Shown here one piece after another: positions 1 through 8,357 of a DNA stretch of 64,000 nt (position 1 is the stretch's first letter; each line of letters opens with the position of its first letter). The stretch is from NCBI RefSeq assembly GCF_000025305.1, contig NC_013740.1, positions 310,001 through 374,000 on the forward strand, read 5' to 3'. The DNA comes from Acidaminococcus fermentans DSM 20731 (GTDB taxonomy: Bacteria; Bacillota; Negativicutes; Acidaminococcales; Acidaminococcaceae). A model generated the notes under the pieces. It searched no databases and was not told the origin of the DNA. It saw nothing but the letters and a program-made list of their open reading frames with translations. Made by a program: the position numbers and the translations under genes.

Positions 1-53
1 TGGGGATTTCTTTCGGAGACGAAAAACCGGAAGACTGAATAATAGAAACAAAG

Positions 54-117
54 AAAAAAGAGAAGGACAATTTTTCTTAAACTCTGAGGAAAAATCCGTG
101 TCTTCTCTTTTTTTTTA
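54..117 (+). terminator. Long hairpin with T-run upstream of uppP
   Basis: A run AAAAAAGAGAAG near 55-66 pairs with CTTCTC plus a long T-run at 101-116. An inner arm (ATTTTTC with GAAAAAT) extends the stem. It probably ends transcription of the gene to the left of the window. Nothing coding is supported in 1-178. Confidence 0.6.
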
Positions 118-129
118 TGGTATTTGCCA

Positions 130-135
130 TATAAT
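130..135 (+). promoter_or_regulatory. Candidate -10 box for uppP
   Basis: A perfect TATAAT lies at 130-135, about 50 bases before the uppP start. The region 17 bases upstream is the T-run of the preceding terminator, so no convincing -35 box is visible. Confidence 0.4.
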
Positions 136-187
136 GAACAAGTTCTCTTAACCAAAAAGAATTGCAGAAGAAAAAGGAGTGTATGAC

Positions 188-991
188 GTGAGTGAAAATC
201 TGATTGCCGTCCTGTTGGGCATTGTGGAAGGCCTGACGGAATTTATCCCTGTATCCTCCACCGGCCATATGATCATTGTAGGGCATATGATCGGCTTTGA
301 GGGCAACCTGGCCAAGATCTTCGACGTGGTGATCCAGCTGGGGGCCATCCTGGCCGTCCTGGTGATTTACAAGGAACGGTTTGCCCGGTTCCTGACCAAA
401 GAAGGGTGGCAGATGGGCACCGGACTGACCGGCTGGCACATTGCCGCCGGCTGCGTGCCCACCATGGCCTTTGCTTATCTGGTCCACTCCTTCATCAAAA
501 AATACCTGTTTTCTCCGGCTACGGTGGCTGTGGGCCTGGTGCTGGGAGCCCTTCTGATGATTGTGGCGGAACGGAAGATCCGGGGCCATGAGGCGGAACT
601 GGTCCAGGATGTGGATCACATCAGCATCCGCCAGGCGCTGTACATCGGCTTCTTCCAGTTCCTGTCCCTGTGGCCCGGGTTCTCCCGGAGCGGGTCCACC
701 ATGGGAGGTGCCCTGCTGGTGGGGGTGAACCGGAAAGCCGGGGCGGATTTCACTTTCATCATGGCCCTGCCCGTTATGGTGGTGGCCTGTCTGTATGAAC
801 TGCTGAAGAACATCTCCGCGCTGACAGGAGGAGATCTGGCGGTACTGACCATCGGTTTCGTCACCGCGTTTGTGGTGGGGTACTTCTCCATTGTCTGGTT
901 TATGAAGTTCCTCCAGCGGTCCACCCTGACCGCTTTCGGGATCTACCGGATCCTCCTGGCCCTGGTGACTGTGTGGTACTTTTATATGTAA
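188..991 (+). CDS. uppP: Undecaprenyl-diphosphatase (UppP/BacA)
   Basis: This is an integral membrane enzyme that dephosphorylates undecaprenyl diphosphate so the lipid carrier for peptidoglycan precursors can be reused; in this family it also gives bacitracin tolerance. The two family motifs are present: EGLTEFIPVSSTGH near residues 14-27 and PGFSRSGST near 163-171, among several hydrophobic segments. Length (267 aa) is typical. A GTG at 179 is in frame but overlaps the ribosome site AAAGGAG (173-179), so I start at the GTG at 188, eight bases after it. The gene stands alone between terminators. Confidence 0.93.
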   Translation: MSENLIAVLLGIVEGLTEFIPVSSTGHMIIVGHMIGFEGNLAKIFDVVIQLGAILAVLVIYKERFARFLTKEGWQMGTGLTGWHIAAGCVPTMAFAYLVHSFIKKYLFSPATVAVGLVLGALLMIVAERKIRGHEAELVQDVDHISIRQALYIGFFQFLSLWPGFSRSGSTMGGALLVGVNRKAGADFTFIMALPVMVVACLYELLKNISALTGGDLAVLTIGFVTAFVVGYFSIVWFMKFLQRSTLTAFGIYRILLALVTVWYFYM

Positions 992-996
992 GAAAG

Positions 997-1030
997 CGGG
1001 GGCTGAGGGAGGGCATCAGCCCCCGTTTTT
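997..1030 (+). terminator. Intrinsic terminator after uppP
   Basis: A ten-base GC-rich stem, CGGGGGCTGA with TCAGCCCCCG, is followed by TTTTT directly downstream of the uppP stop codon. Confidence 0.9.
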
Positions 1031-1070
1031 CTGGTTTATAAAATTTCTTACACTTTTTTTAAAAAAGTTG

Positions 1071-1099
1071 TTGACAAAAACCCCAACATCCTTTATACT
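1071..1099 (+). promoter_or_regulatory. Promoter of the tRNA-tuf cluster
   Basis: TTGACA at 1071-1076 and a TTATAC/TATACT box at 1093-1099 have near-consensus spacing. The first tRNA starts about 25 bases downstream. Confidence 0.8.
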
Positions 1100-1122
1100 T
1101 ACACTTGTTACGAACGAAAAGC

Positions 1123-1198
<76 letters not shown>

Positions 1199-1220
1199 AA
1201 TGTTCCTGACAGACAAATGT

Positions 1221-1305
1221 GGAGAGATTCCCGAGTGGTTAAAGGGAGCAGACTGTAAATCTGCCGCCTCTGGCTTCGAAGGTTCGAATCCTTCTCTCTC
1301 CACCA
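1221..1305 (+). tRNA. tRNA-Tyr (anticodon GTA)
   Basis: An 85-base class II tRNA with a long variable arm. Acceptor GGAGAGA pairs with TCTCTCC, anticodon GTA lies within ACTGTAAAT, and CCA is encoded. Confidence 0.95.
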
Positions 1306-1310
1306 AACAT

Positions 1311-1386
<76 letters not shown>

Positions 1387-1389
1387 AAT

Positions 1390-1465
1390 GCTGATGTAGC
1401 TCAGATGGTAGAGCGTATCCTTGGTAAGGATAAGGTCACCAGTTCGATTCTGGTCATCAGCTCCA
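1390..1465 (+). tRNA. tRNA-Thr (anticodon GGT)
   Basis: 76-base cloverleaf: acceptor GCTGATG with CATCAGC, anticodon loop TTGGTAA giving GGT, CCA encoded. Second threonine isoacceptor of the cluster. Confidence 0.94.
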
Positions 1466-1471
1466 ATTTAT

Positions 1472-1548
1472 GGCGGCGTAGCTCAGTTGGCTAGAGCAGT
1501 CGGTTCATACCCGGCCTGTCCGCGGTTCAAATCCGTGCGCCGCTACCA
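1472..1548 (+). tRNA. Elongator tRNA-Met (anticodon CAT)
   Basis: 77-base cloverleaf beginning GGCGGCG with anticodon loop TTCATAC. The body resembles Firmicute elongator tRNA-Met, and its discriminator base is A73. A lysidine-modified tRNA-Ile2 also carries CAT but is less likely. Confidence 0.88.
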
Positions 1549-1558
1549 TTACCAACAC

Positions 1559-1580
1559 AGCCCCGTAAAGGGGCTATTTT
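1559..1580 (+). terminator. Short hairpin between tRNAs and tuf
   Basis: AGCCCC and GGGGCT form a short stem followed by ATTTT. It may mark the tRNA 3' end or partly attenuate read-through into tuf; no separate tuf promoter is obvious in the 40 bases that follow. Confidence 0.55.
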
Positions 1581-1622
1581 AAAATCCAAAAAAATATTCA
1601 GAAAGCGTTGGGAGGTATTCTA

Positions 1623-2816
1623 ATGGCGAAAGAGAAATTTGAAAGAACAAAACCCCATGTAAACATTGGGACCATTGGTCACGTTGACCATGGCAAGACG
1701 ACCCTGACTGCGGCCATCACCAAGGTCCTGTCCGAAACTCCGGGCTGCAAAGCCACTTTCGAAGCTTACGCTGACATCGATAAGGCTCCGGAAGAAAGAG
1801 AACGTGGTATTACCATTAATACCGCCCACGTTGAATATGAAACCGAAACCAGACACTATGCACACGTTGACTGCCCGGGGCACGCTGACTATGTAAAGAA
1901 TATGATCACCGGTGCTGCTCAGATGGACGGTGCCATCCTGGTTGTTTCCGCTGCTGACGGCCCCATGCCTCAGACCCGTGAACACATCCTGCTGGCCCGC
2001 CAGGTTGGCGTTCCTGCCATCGTTGTGTTCCTGAACAAATCCGACCAGGTTGACGATCCCGAACTGATTGAACTGGTTGAAATGGAAGTCCGTGACCTGC
2101 TGAGCCAGTACGGTTATCCCGGAGATGATATTCCCATCGTTGTTGGCTCCGCTCTGAAAGCCCTGGAAGGGGACAAGGAACAGGAAGACAACATCCGGAA
2201 ACTGATGAAGGCTGTTGACGAATACATCCCCACTCCGGAACACGATCTGGCCAAACCGTTCCTGATGCCTATCGAAGACGTGTTCACCATCACCGGCCGT
2301 GGTACCGTAGCTACCGGCCGTGTGGAACGTGGTGTGATCAAAGTTGGTGACACTGTTGAAATCGTCGGCCTGTCCGAAGAAAAGAAACAGTCCGTAGCCA
2401 CCGGTCTGGAAATGTTCCGGAAGACCCTGGATCAGGCTGAAGCCGGCGACAACATCGGCTGCCTGCTGCGTGGTATCGACCGTACCGAAATCGAAAGAGG
2501 TCAGGTACTGGCCAAACCGGGCACCATCCATCCTCATACCAAATTCAAAGGCCAGGTTTACGTACTGACCAAAGAAGAAGGCGGCCGTCATACTCCGTTC
2601 TTCAACGGCTACCGTCCGCAGTTCTACTTCCGTACCACCGACGTTACCGGTGTTGCTCACCTGCCTGAAGGCACCGAAATGGTTATGCCTGGGGACAACG
2701 TGGTGATGGATGTTGAACTGATCACCCCGATCGCTATCGAACAAGGTCTGCGTTTCGCTATCCGCGAAGGCGGCCATACCGTTGGCGCCGGTGTTGTTAC
2801 CGAAATCGAAGGCTAA
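1623..2816 (+). CDS. tuf: Translation elongation factor EF-Tu
   Basis: EF-Tu carries aminoacyl-tRNA to the ribosomal A site using GTP. The 397-aa protein shows the P-loop GHVDHGKT (residues 19-26), the switch II motif [12 protein letters not shown], the NKSD guanine-specificity motif, and domains 2 and 3 to the expected end. The ATG at 1623 follows GGGAGGT by six bases; an in-frame TTG at 1608 overlaps that site and is not the start. Codon use is that of a highly expressed gene (many GTT and CGT). It follows five tRNAs and precedes rpmG-secE-nusG. Confidence 0.98.
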   Translation: MAKEKFERTKPHVNIGTIGHVDHGKTTLTAAITKVLSETPGCKATFEAYADIDKAPEERERGITINTAHVEYETETRHYAHVDCPGHADYVKNMITGAAQMDGAILVVSAADGPMPQTREHILLARQVGVPAIVVFLNKSDQVDDPELIELVEMEVRDLLSQYGYPGDDIPIVVGSALKALEGDKEQEDNIRKLMKAVDEYIPTPEHDLAKPFLMPIEDVFTITGRGTVATGRVERGVIKVGDTVEIVGLSEEKKQSVATGLEMFRKTLDQAEAGDNIGCLLRGIDRTEIERGQVLAKPGTIHPHTKFKGQVYVLTKEEGGRHTPFFNGYRPQFYFRTTDVTGVAHLPEGTEMVMPGDNVVMDVELITPIAIEQGLRFAIREGGHTVGAGVVTEIEG

Positions 2817-2838
2817 TCGAATCATCTGGATGTAAAAC

Positions 2839-2871
2839 TGAGGCCGACCTATCCATCGGCCTCACTTTTTT
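2839..2871 (+). terminator. Intrinsic terminator after tuf
   Basis: TGAGGCCGA pairs with TCGGCCTCA and is followed by CTTTTTT. It separates tuf from the rpmG-secE-nusG unit. Confidence 0.9.
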
Positions 2872-2872
2872 G

Positions 2873-2901
2873 TTGACATCCTGACGGTTCTATGATAACC
2901 T
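2873..2901 (+). promoter_or_regulatory. Promoter of rpmG-secE-nusG-rplKA
   Basis: TTGACA at 2873-2878 is perfect. The best-spaced -10 is TAACCT at 2896-2901 (17-base spacer); a better-looking TATGAT at 2891 is spaced too short. Confidence 0.6.
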
Positions 2902-2954
2902 TTATAGGCGGCTTTTGGGAATCAAGAGTTTGAATGTAAGTGAGGTGTTAAGGA

Positions 2955-3116
2955 ATGGCAGCTGGAAACCGTGTGGGTATTACCCTGGCTTGCACCGAAT
3001 GCAAACAGCGTAACTACCAGACTACGAAGAATAAAAAGAACGATACTGAACGTATCGAAATCAAAAAGTATTGCAAGTTCTGCAAAAAGCATACGATGCA
3101 TAAAGAAACGAAATAA
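2955..3116 (+). CDS. rpmG: 50S ribosomal protein L33
   Basis: L33 is a small zinc-ribbon protein of the large ribosomal subunit. The 53-aa product starts [20 protein letters not shown] and has two CxxC pairs (C13/C16 and C40/C43), so it is the zinc-binding form. The start is the ATG at 2955, preceded by GAGGTG with seven-base spacing. It lies directly upstream of secE, a common arrangement in Firmicutes. Confidence 0.95.
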   Translation: MAAGNRVGITLACTECKQRNYQTTKNKKNDTERIEIKKYCKFCKKHTMHKETK

Positions 3117-3127
3117 GGTGGAGCAAT

Positions 3128-3352
3128 ATGGCAGCATCTCAGATCACCCCGGATGGGAAGAGCACTCCTGGAACAGGTGGTTTTCTCCGAGAAGTGAAAA
3201 CCGAAATGAAAAAGGTAACCTGGCCGACGAAGCGGGAACTGATCGGATATACCGTGACGGTTATCCTGTCCTCTCTCTTTGCAGCTTTTTTAATCTGGGC
3301 CATTGATGCTATTTTGTCCGTACTGTTCCGTTTAGTGATGGGAGTGCAATAA
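3128..3352 (+). CDS. secE: Preprotein translocase subunit SecE
   Basis: SecE is the small essential subunit of the SecYEG protein-conducting channel. The 74-aa protein has the conserved amphipathic motif EMKKVTWPTKREL (about residues 26-38) followed by one membrane span (about 43-65). This is the single-span form usual in Firmicutes. It lies 11 bases after rpmG and 2 bases before nusG. Confidence 0.96.
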   Translation: MAASQITPDGKSTPGTGGFLREVKTEMKKVTWPTKRELIGYTVTVILSSLFAAFLIWAIDAILSVLFRLVMGVQ

Positions 3353-3354
3353 GC

Positions 3355-3930
3355 ATGGAAAATCAAAAGCACTGGTATGTCATTCATACTTATTCCGGAT
3401 ACGAGAATAAGGTAAAGATGAATCTGGAAAGCAAAATCCATTCCCTGGGTATGGAAGAGCAGATCTTCCAGGTGCTGGTTCCCATGCAGAATGAAGTGGA
3501 CGCAAAGGATGACAAGCAAAAGGTCGTGGCACGGAAGGTATTTCCGGGCTATGTGCTGATCGAAATGATCGTGGACGACCGGACTTGGTATGCTGTGCGG
3601 AACACCCCTGGTGTAACCGGCTTCGTTGGTACTGGCACGAAACCCATTCCTTTATCTGACCGTGAAGTGGAACGCATCCTGGGGGCACAACCCAAAGAAG
3701 GCGACAAGGCGGAAGCGGCCGGCAAGGCTGTGGAAGAACCGGTTGTCCGGATGGAATGCCCTGTAGGTTTGAATGATACCGTCCGCATCAAAGCCCCTGG
3801 CTTTACCGATATGGTCGGGACGGTAGCGGAGATCAACGACGAACAGCAGAAGATCAAAGTCATGGTTGAAATGTTCGGACGTGAGACTCCCATTGAAGTT
3901 AAATTCACCCAAGTGGAAGCTATTGAATAA
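3355..3930 (+). CDS. nusG: Transcription termination/antitermination factor NusG
   Basis: NusG binds RNA polymerase and couples elongation with pausing, Rho and ribosomes. The 191-aa protein has the N-terminal NGN domain (HWYVIHTYSGYENKV, residues 6-20) and a C-terminal KOW domain ending in MFGRETPIEVKF. The domains are joined by an acidic/alanine linker near residues 116-130. It lies two bases after secE, so translational coupling is likely. Confidence 0.97.
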   Translation: MENQKHWYVIHTYSGYENKVKMNLESKIHSLGMEEQIFQVLVPMQNEVDAKDDKQKVVARKVFPGYVLIEMIVDDRTWYAVRNTPGVTGFVGTGTKPIPLSDREVERILGAQPKEGDKAEAAGKAVEEPVVRMECPVGLNDTVRIKAPGFTDMVGTVAEINDEQQKIKVMVEMFGRETPIEVKFTQVEAIE

Positions 3931-3947
3931 GTAAGGAGGTGTAAATT

Positions 3948-4373
3948 ATGCCTAAGAAAGTCGTAAAGATGGTTAAACTGCAGGTACCTGCTGGTAAGGC
4001 AACTCCGGCACCTCCCGTAGGTCCGGCACTGGGCCAGGCTGGTATCAACATCATGGCCTTCGTAAAAGACTTCAACGAACGGACTGCCAAACAGGTTGGC
4101 CTGATCATCCCTGTCGAAATCACCGTTTTCGAAGATCGTTCTTTTACTTTCGTTACCAAGACTCCTCCTGCAGCTGTTCTGCTGAAGAAGGCCTGCGGTA
4201 TCGAAAAGGCTTCCGGTGAACCCAACAAGAACAAAGTTGCCACCATTAAACGTGACAAAGTTCGGGAAATCGCTGAAAGCAAAATGAAAGACCTAAACGC
4301 TGGCTCCGTTGAAGCTGCCATGCGCATGGTCGAAGGTACTGCCCGGAGCATGGGTATTACTGTAGAAGACTAA
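3948..4373 (+). CDS. rplK: 50S ribosomal protein L11
   Basis: L11 binds 23S rRNA at the GTPase-associated centre. The 141-aa protein has the N-terminal lysine/proline-rich segment ([20 protein letters not shown]) and the C-terminal RNA-binding domain. The ATG follows AAGGAGGTG. It lies 17 bases after nusG and is followed by rplA in the standard order. Confidence 0.98.
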   Translation: MPKKVVKMVKLQVPAGKATPAPPVGPALGQAGINIMAFVKDFNERTAKQVGLIIPVEITVFEDRSFTFVTKTPPAAVLLKKACGIEKASGEPNKNKVATIKRDKVREIAESKMKDLNAGSVEAAMRMVEGTARSMGITVED

Positions 4374-4427
4374 TGTCTGAAAAACTGTGGGAGGCAAAAG
4401 CCGCTTGACCACAAGGAGGAACAAACA

Positions 4428-5129
4428 ATGAGTAAAGCTGGTAAGAAATATACCGACGCCGCAAAGCTCATCGAAGCTGGCAAGGCATATTCCCCCAAGG
4501 AAGCAGTAGAACTGGTAAAACAGACTTCTGTGACCAAATTCGACAGCACTGTTGAAGTTTCCGTCCGTCTGGGCGTTGATCCCAAGTACGCTGACCAGCA
4601 GGTCCGCGGTGCTCTGGTTCTCCCCAACGGTACCGGCAAATCCAAGACCGTGCTGGTATTCGCCAGAGGCGCTAAGGCCAAAGAAGCCGAAGCTGCCGGC
4701 GCAGACTTTGTTGGCACTGATGAATACGTGGAAAAGATCAAAGGCGGCTGGACCGACTTCGACGTCTGCGTAGCCACTCCTGACATGATGGGTACTGTTG
4801 GCCGTCTGGGTAAAATCCTGGGCCCCAAAGGCTTGATGCCTAACCCCAAAGTGGGTACTGTGACCATGGATGTCACCCGTGCCGTCAACGAAATCAAAGC
4901 TGGTAAAATCGAGTACCGTACCGACAAAGCCGGTAACGTACAGACTGCCATCGGCAAGGTTTCCTTTGACGCTGACAAGCTGCTGGAAAACTATCTGACT
5001 CTGATCACCACCCTGATCAAAGTAAAACCCTCCGGCGCAAAAGGCCAGTACATCAAGAGCGTAACCCTGAGCACCACCATGGGCCCTGGCGTTCCCGTTG
5101 ACGTACTGAAAGCCGACAGCAACAAATAA
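4428..5129 (+). CDS. rplA: 50S ribosomal protein L1
   Basis: L1 forms the mobile stalk near the ribosomal E site; in many bacteria it also represses its own operon by binding mRNA. The 233-aa length is normal, and the family segment [15 protein letters not shown] is present. The start follows AAGGAGGAACAA. An L10 leader separates it from rplJ. Confidence 0.98.
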   Translation: MSKAGKKYTDAAKLIEAGKAYSPKEAVELVKQTSVTKFDSTVEVSVRLGVDPKYADQQVRGALVLPNGTGKSKTVLVFARGAKAKEAEAAGADFVGTDEYVEKIKGGWTDFDVCVATPDMMGTVGRLGKILGPKGLMPNPKVGTVTMDVTRAVNEIKAGKIEYRTDKAGNVQTAIGKVSFDADKLLENYLTLITTLIKVKPSGAKGQYIKSVTLSTTMGPGVPVDVLKADSNK

Positions 5130-5141
5130 TCAAATAGAAAA

Positions 5142-5250
5142 TGACCATCGGACCCAAGACAGCAGGCGCGCAAGCCTAACGGATTTCCACCTGCCTAGGT
5201 CGGAGTGTTGATAAACATGACCTCCGGCTGACCCGCCGAGAGGTCTTTTC
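5142..5250 (+). promoter_or_regulatory. Ribosomal protein L10 leader
   Basis: The stretch ACAGCAGGCGC, CCTAACGG and CCACCTGCCTAGGT is the conserved core of the Firmicute L10 leader, the mRNA structure bound by the L10-L12 complex for feedback control. It ends in a terminator-like hairpin: GACCTC (5219-5224) pairs with GAGGTC (5240-5245), followed by TTTT. Excess L10 would favour termination before rplJ (known behaviour of the family). Confidence 0.85.
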
Positions 5251-5289
5251 ATTGATTAATAAAAACTGACGCAAGGAGGTGTACTACTG

Positions 5290-5823
5290 ATGCATGACAT
5301 TAGACCTGAAAAAGCTGGTAAAGTAGCAGAACTGAAAGATCTGCTGTCCAGTTCCAAAGGTGCTGTTCTGGTTGACTACTGCGGTCTGACCGTAGCTGAG
5401 GATACTGAACTGAGAAGCAAGATGCGTGAAGCCGGTGTGAAGTACATGGTTGCCAAAAACACCTTCATCCGCATTGCCGCCAAAGAAGCTGGTATTGAAG
5501 GACTGGATGCTTATCTGGAACACAATACCGCCGTGGCCTTCTCCGCTGAAGACCCTGTGGCTCCTGCCAAGATCCTGAACGATTTCAGCAAGGACCACAA
5601 AGCTCTGGAAATCAAAGCCGGCATCCTGGACGGTAAAGTAATCGCCCTGGACGAAGTCAAGGCTCTGGCAGAACTGCCTTCCAGAGAAGAACTGCTGGCC
5701 AAACTGGTTGGCAGCATGCAGGCCCCCATTTCCGGGCTGGTCAACGTACTGCAGGGGACGATCCGCAACTTTGTGTATACCCTGGAAGCCGTACGGCAAA
5801 AGAAAGAGCAGGAATCTGCTTAA
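5290..5823 (+). CDS. rplJ: 50S ribosomal protein L10
   Basis: L10 anchors the L7/L12 dimers to the 23S rRNA stalk base. The 177-aa protein has the family N-terminus (KAGKVAELKDLLSSSKGAVLVDY) and a helical C-terminal tail that binds L12. The ATG follows AAGGAGGTG. It is probably autoregulated by the leader just upstream. Confidence 0.97.
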   Translation: MHDIRPEKAGKVAELKDLLSSSKGAVLVDYCGLTVAEDTELRSKMREAGVKYMVAKNTFIRIAAKEAGIEGLDAYLEHNTAVAFSAEDPVAPAKILNDFSKDHKALEIKAGILDGKVIALDEVKALAELPSREELLAKLVGSMQAPISGLVNVLQGTIRNFVYTLEAVRQKKEQESA

Positions 5824-5897
5824 TCGAAAAACAGGCTGACGCAGTCGCCTGAGTAAAACCATTACCCATTTCATTTAAAATTTTGGAGGTATGAAAA

Positions 5898-6263
5898 ATG
5901 GATAAAGATCAAATCATGGAAGCCATTGAAAATATGACTGTTCTGGAACTGGCCGACCTGGTTAAGGCCATGGAAGACAAGTTCGGTGTTAGCGCTGCTG
6001 CTCCTGTTGCTGTAGCTGCTGCTCCTGCTGCCGGCGCTGCCGCTGCTGAAAAGACCGAATTCGACGTTGTTCTGAAAGATGCTGGTGCCAGCAAGATCAA
6101 CGTAATCAAAGTTGTTCGGGAACTGACCGGCCTGGGCCTGAAAGAAGCCAAAGCTGCCGTTGATGCTGCTCCCAACGCCATCAAAGAACATGTTGCCAAA
6201 GCTGACGCTGAAGCCATGAAAGCCAAACTGGAAGAAGCTGGCGCTACCGTAGAACTGAAATAA
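5898..6263 (+). CDS. rplL: 50S ribosomal protein L7/L12
   Basis: L7/L12 is the multicopy stalk protein that recruits translation factors. The 121-aa product shows the N-terminal dimerisation domain, an alanine-rich hinge (about residues 35-55), and the C-terminal domain with [15 protein letters not shown]. It is the last gene of the block: a strong terminator follows, and rpoB/rpoC, usually next, are absent. Confidence 0.98.
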   Translation: MDKDQIMEAIENMTVLELADLVKAMEDKFGVSAAAPVAVAAAPAAGAAAAEKTEFDVVLKDAGASKINVIKVVRELTGLGLKEAKAAVDAAPNAIKEHVAKADAEAMKAKLEEAGATVELK

Positions 6264-6281
6264 TTTCTGCTGGTACGTACC

Positions 6282-6318
6282 AAGAGGGACTGTTGCTCTG
6301 CAACGGTCCCTCTTTTTT
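6282..6318 (+). terminator. Intrinsic terminator after rplL
   Basis: AAGAGGGAC and GTCCCTCTT form a stem continued by GTTGC with GCAAC around a three-base loop, then a T-run. The GTTGC-GCAAC core links it to the recurrent hairpin family of this window. Confidence 0.92.
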
Positions 6319-6346
6319 ACTGTTTGAAAAAAAAATACAATTCCTC

Positions 6347-6375
6347 TTGACAAAATCCCCCCCTCATAGTAGGAT
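6347..6375 (+). promoter_or_regulatory. Promoter of the metNIQ-type operon
   Basis: TTGACA (6347-6352) and TAGGAT (6370-6375) are separated by 17 bases. The T-box leader begins about 15-20 bases downstream. Confidence 0.75.
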
Positions 6376-6392
6376 ATAGGCATATTGAAAAA

Positions 6393-6623
6393 AGCGATGA
6401 GCGGAACCAGTACCTTTGGGAAAGGTCCACAGAGAGTCCGGTGTTGGCTGAGAGCCGGGCGGCGGGAACCTTGGGGAATGCCTCCGTGAGCTGGGCCTCG
6501 AACCTTCAGTAGAGCGCCCCGGGCTGGCAGCCGTTATTTCTGCCGCAAAGGCCGGTCTTTGGATGCCGGTGAATCAGAGTGGAACCACGAACCATCGTCT
6601 CTGGAGAGACGGTGGTTCTTTTT
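6393..6623 (+). ncRNA. T-box leader, specifier best read as TGC (Cys)
   Basis: A T-box senses uncharged tRNA and lets transcription continue. Seen here: K-turn element TGAG (6398-6401), 4-bp helix CGGA/TCCG (6402-6405 with 6483-6486), AGTA loop (6409-6412), AGAGAGTCCGG and GGCTGAGAGCC in stem I, the T-box motif AGTGGAACCACG (6579-6590), and a terminator with stem AACCATCGTCTC/GAGACGGTGGTT and T-run. Aligned with the tRNA-Trp T-box at 22860, the specifier is TGC at 6479-6481; ATG one base earlier is the alternative. The bulge TGGA (6580-6583) fits a U73 discriminator, as in tRNA-Cys, not the A73 of tRNA-Met. Confidence 0.88.
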
Positions 6624-6648
6624 GTTTACTCAGCAAGAGGTGTTGGAT

Positions 6649-7674
6649 TTGATCAAATTTCAGGATATCAGCAAAACGTTTAAAATCGGCAGCGGAGCGG
6701 TACAGGCCCTCCAGCATGTGGACCTGGAAGTGGAAAAAGGAGACATCTTCGGGGTCATCGGTTTCAGCGGGGCCGGGAAATCCACCCTGCTGCGGATGGT
6801 GAATGCCCTGGAGACCCCTACGGAGGGCCATGTGGAGATCGAAGGGCAGATCATCGACCAGCTGTCCCACAATGAACTCCGGAAAGTCCGGAAAAAGATA
6901 GGCATGATCTTCCAGCAGTTCAATCTGCTGGATTCCCGGACTGTTTACGAGAATGTGGCCATCCCCCTGCGGCTGAACCATACGGAACCGGTACAGCTGG
7001 ACCGGACGGTGAAGACTCTGCTCCAGTTTGTGGGACTGGAAGACAAGGCCGGGTCCTATCCCATCCAGCTGTCCGGGGGACAGAAACAGCGGGTGGGCAT
7101 TGCCCGGGCCCTGGCCACCAATCCCAGCATCCTGCTCTGCGACGAAGCCACCAGCGCTCTGGATCCGGAAACCACGGAACAGATCCTGCAGCTGCTCCGG
7201 CGGATCAACCGGGAACTGAAGATCACCATCCTGTTCGTGACCCATCAGATCCAGGTGATCCAGCAGCTGTGCAACAAAGTGGCAGTCATGGAACACGGAC
7301 GGGTGGTGGAACAGGGATCCGTGCTGGAAGTATTCAGCAATCCCCAGCAGGAAATCACCCGGAAGTTTGTCCGGACCGTCATCCCTGACACCATTCCGGA
7401 AAGCATCCAGGAAGATCTGAAAAAAGATCCCCGGCCCTTCAGGCTGCTGAAGCTGCGGTTTCTGGGGCGGCAGGCTTCGGAGGGAGACATTTCCGTACTC
7501 AGCGAGGAAATCGGACTGAAGACCAACATCGTCTTCGCCACAGTGACGGAACTCCAGCAGACCGCCCTGGGCATCTTCATCCTCCAGTGTCTGGATGAAG
7601 GGGACAAGCTGGCCCGGAGCGAGGAATATCTGACCCGGAAGGGAATTCTCTGGAAGGAGGTGAGCCTGTCATGA
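6649..7674 (+). CDS. metN: ABC importer ATPase, MetN family (methionine or cysteine derivative)
   Basis: This is the ATPase of a MetNIQ-type importer on the inner face of the cytoplasmic membrane. The 341-aa protein has Walker A GFSGAGKST (residues 38-46), signature LSGGQKQR (near 141), Walker B ILLCDEAT (near 160), and a C-terminal NIL substrate-sensing domain (about 265-341). Reading from the upstream in-frame ATG at 6559 would run through the T-box, so I start at the TTG at 6649, eight bases after AAGAGG. It overlaps metI by four bases. Homology says D/L-methionine; the T-box suggests cysteine compounds. Confidence 0.92.
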   Translation: MIKFQDISKTFKIGSGAVQALQHVDLEVEKGDIFGVIGFSGAGKSTLLRMVNALETPTEGHVEIEGQIIDQLSHNELRKVRKKIGMIFQQFNLLDSRTVYENVAIPLRLNHTEPVQLDRTVKTLLQFVGLEDKAGSYPIQLSGGQKQRVGIARALATNPSILLCDEATSALDPETTEQILQLLRRINRELKITILFVTHQIQVIQQLCNKVAVMEHGRVVEQGSVLEVFSNPQQEITRKFVRTVIPDTIPESIQEDLKKDPRPFRLLKLRFLGRQASEGDISVLSEEIGLKTNIVFATVTELQQTALGIFILQCLDEGDKLARSEEYLTRKGILWKEVSLS

Positions 7675-8336
7675 TCGAGAAACTGGGAGTTCCCGCGTCC
7701 CAGCTGATCCTGAGCGCGGAACAGACTTTGTACATGGTGTTCGTTTCCCTGGTGGTGGGCTCCATTCTGGCCATTGTCCTGGCCATGATCCTGGTGCTGA
7801 CCAACGATAATGGGATCCTCAAGAACCGGCCCATCTACCTGGTGCTGAACACCATCATCAACATCATCCGAAGCGTACCCTTCATCATCCTGATGGTATT
7901 CATCATGCCGCTGACCAAGACCATTGTGGGAACCCGGATCGGGACCACCGCAGCCCTGATCCCGCTGATTGTGTTCATCACACCGTATCTCACCCGGCTG
8001 TTCGAGAATTCCATCCTGGATGTGAACCGGGGGATTGTGGAAGCCGCCCAGGCCATGGGGGCCTCCTATTTTGAAATCGTCTGGTACTTCCTGCTGCCGG
8101 AGGCCAAGGGATCCCTGATCCTGTCCATCACCACCGGTACCATCGGGCTGATCGGCGCCACGGCCATGGCCGGTGCCATCGGCGCCGGAGGCGTGGGGGA
8201 CCTGGCTCTGACCTACGGGTATGAACGGATGAACACACCGCTGATGCTGTTTACCGTGGTGGTGCTGATCATCTTTGTCCAGATCATCCAGACCGTGGGC
8301 AATCACTTTGCTTATAAAACCAGAAATCATGGTTAA
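7671..8336 (+). CDS. metI: ABC importer permease, MetI family
   Basis: This is the membrane subunit of the MetNIQ-type importer. The 221-aa protein has about five to six spans and the EAAQAMGAS coupling loop (near residues 123-131) that contacts the ATPase. Its ATG overlaps the metN stop (ATGA), typical of translational coupling. Substrate as discussed for metN. Confidence 0.93.
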   Translation: MIEKLGVPASQLILSAEQTLYMVFVSLVVGSILAIVLAMILVLTNDNGILKNRPIYLVLNTIINIIRSVPFIILMVFIMPLTKTIVGTRIGTTAALIPLIVFITPYLTRLFENSILDVNRGIVEAAQAMGASYFEIVWYFLLPEAKGSLILSITTGTIGLIGATAMAGAIGAGGVGDLALTYGYERMNTPLMLFTVVVLIIFVQIIQTVGNHFAYKTRNHG

Positions 8337-8357
8337 TTATTTTGAGGGGGTAATACA

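Noticed and set aside
1620-2825. 401-aa minus-strand frame opposite tuf
   Set aside because: It is an antisense shadow of the EF-Tu codons; composition (glycine, phenylalanine, histidine) is typical of such shadows.
2891-2896. TATGAT as -10 box for rpmG-secE-nusG
   Set aside because: Only 12 bases separate it from TTGACA; TAACCT at 2896 has the correct spacing although the match is weaker.
6478-6480. ATG as the specifier codon of the first T-box
   Set aside because: It sits one base too far from the conserved helix compared with the Trp T-box, and the TGGA bulge does not fit A73 of tRNA-Met. Kept as the alternative.
6559-6648. N-terminal extension of metN from the ATG at 6559
   Set aside because: It lies within the T-box antiterminator and terminator; the TTG at 6649 has a proper ribosome site and gives the family N-terminus.
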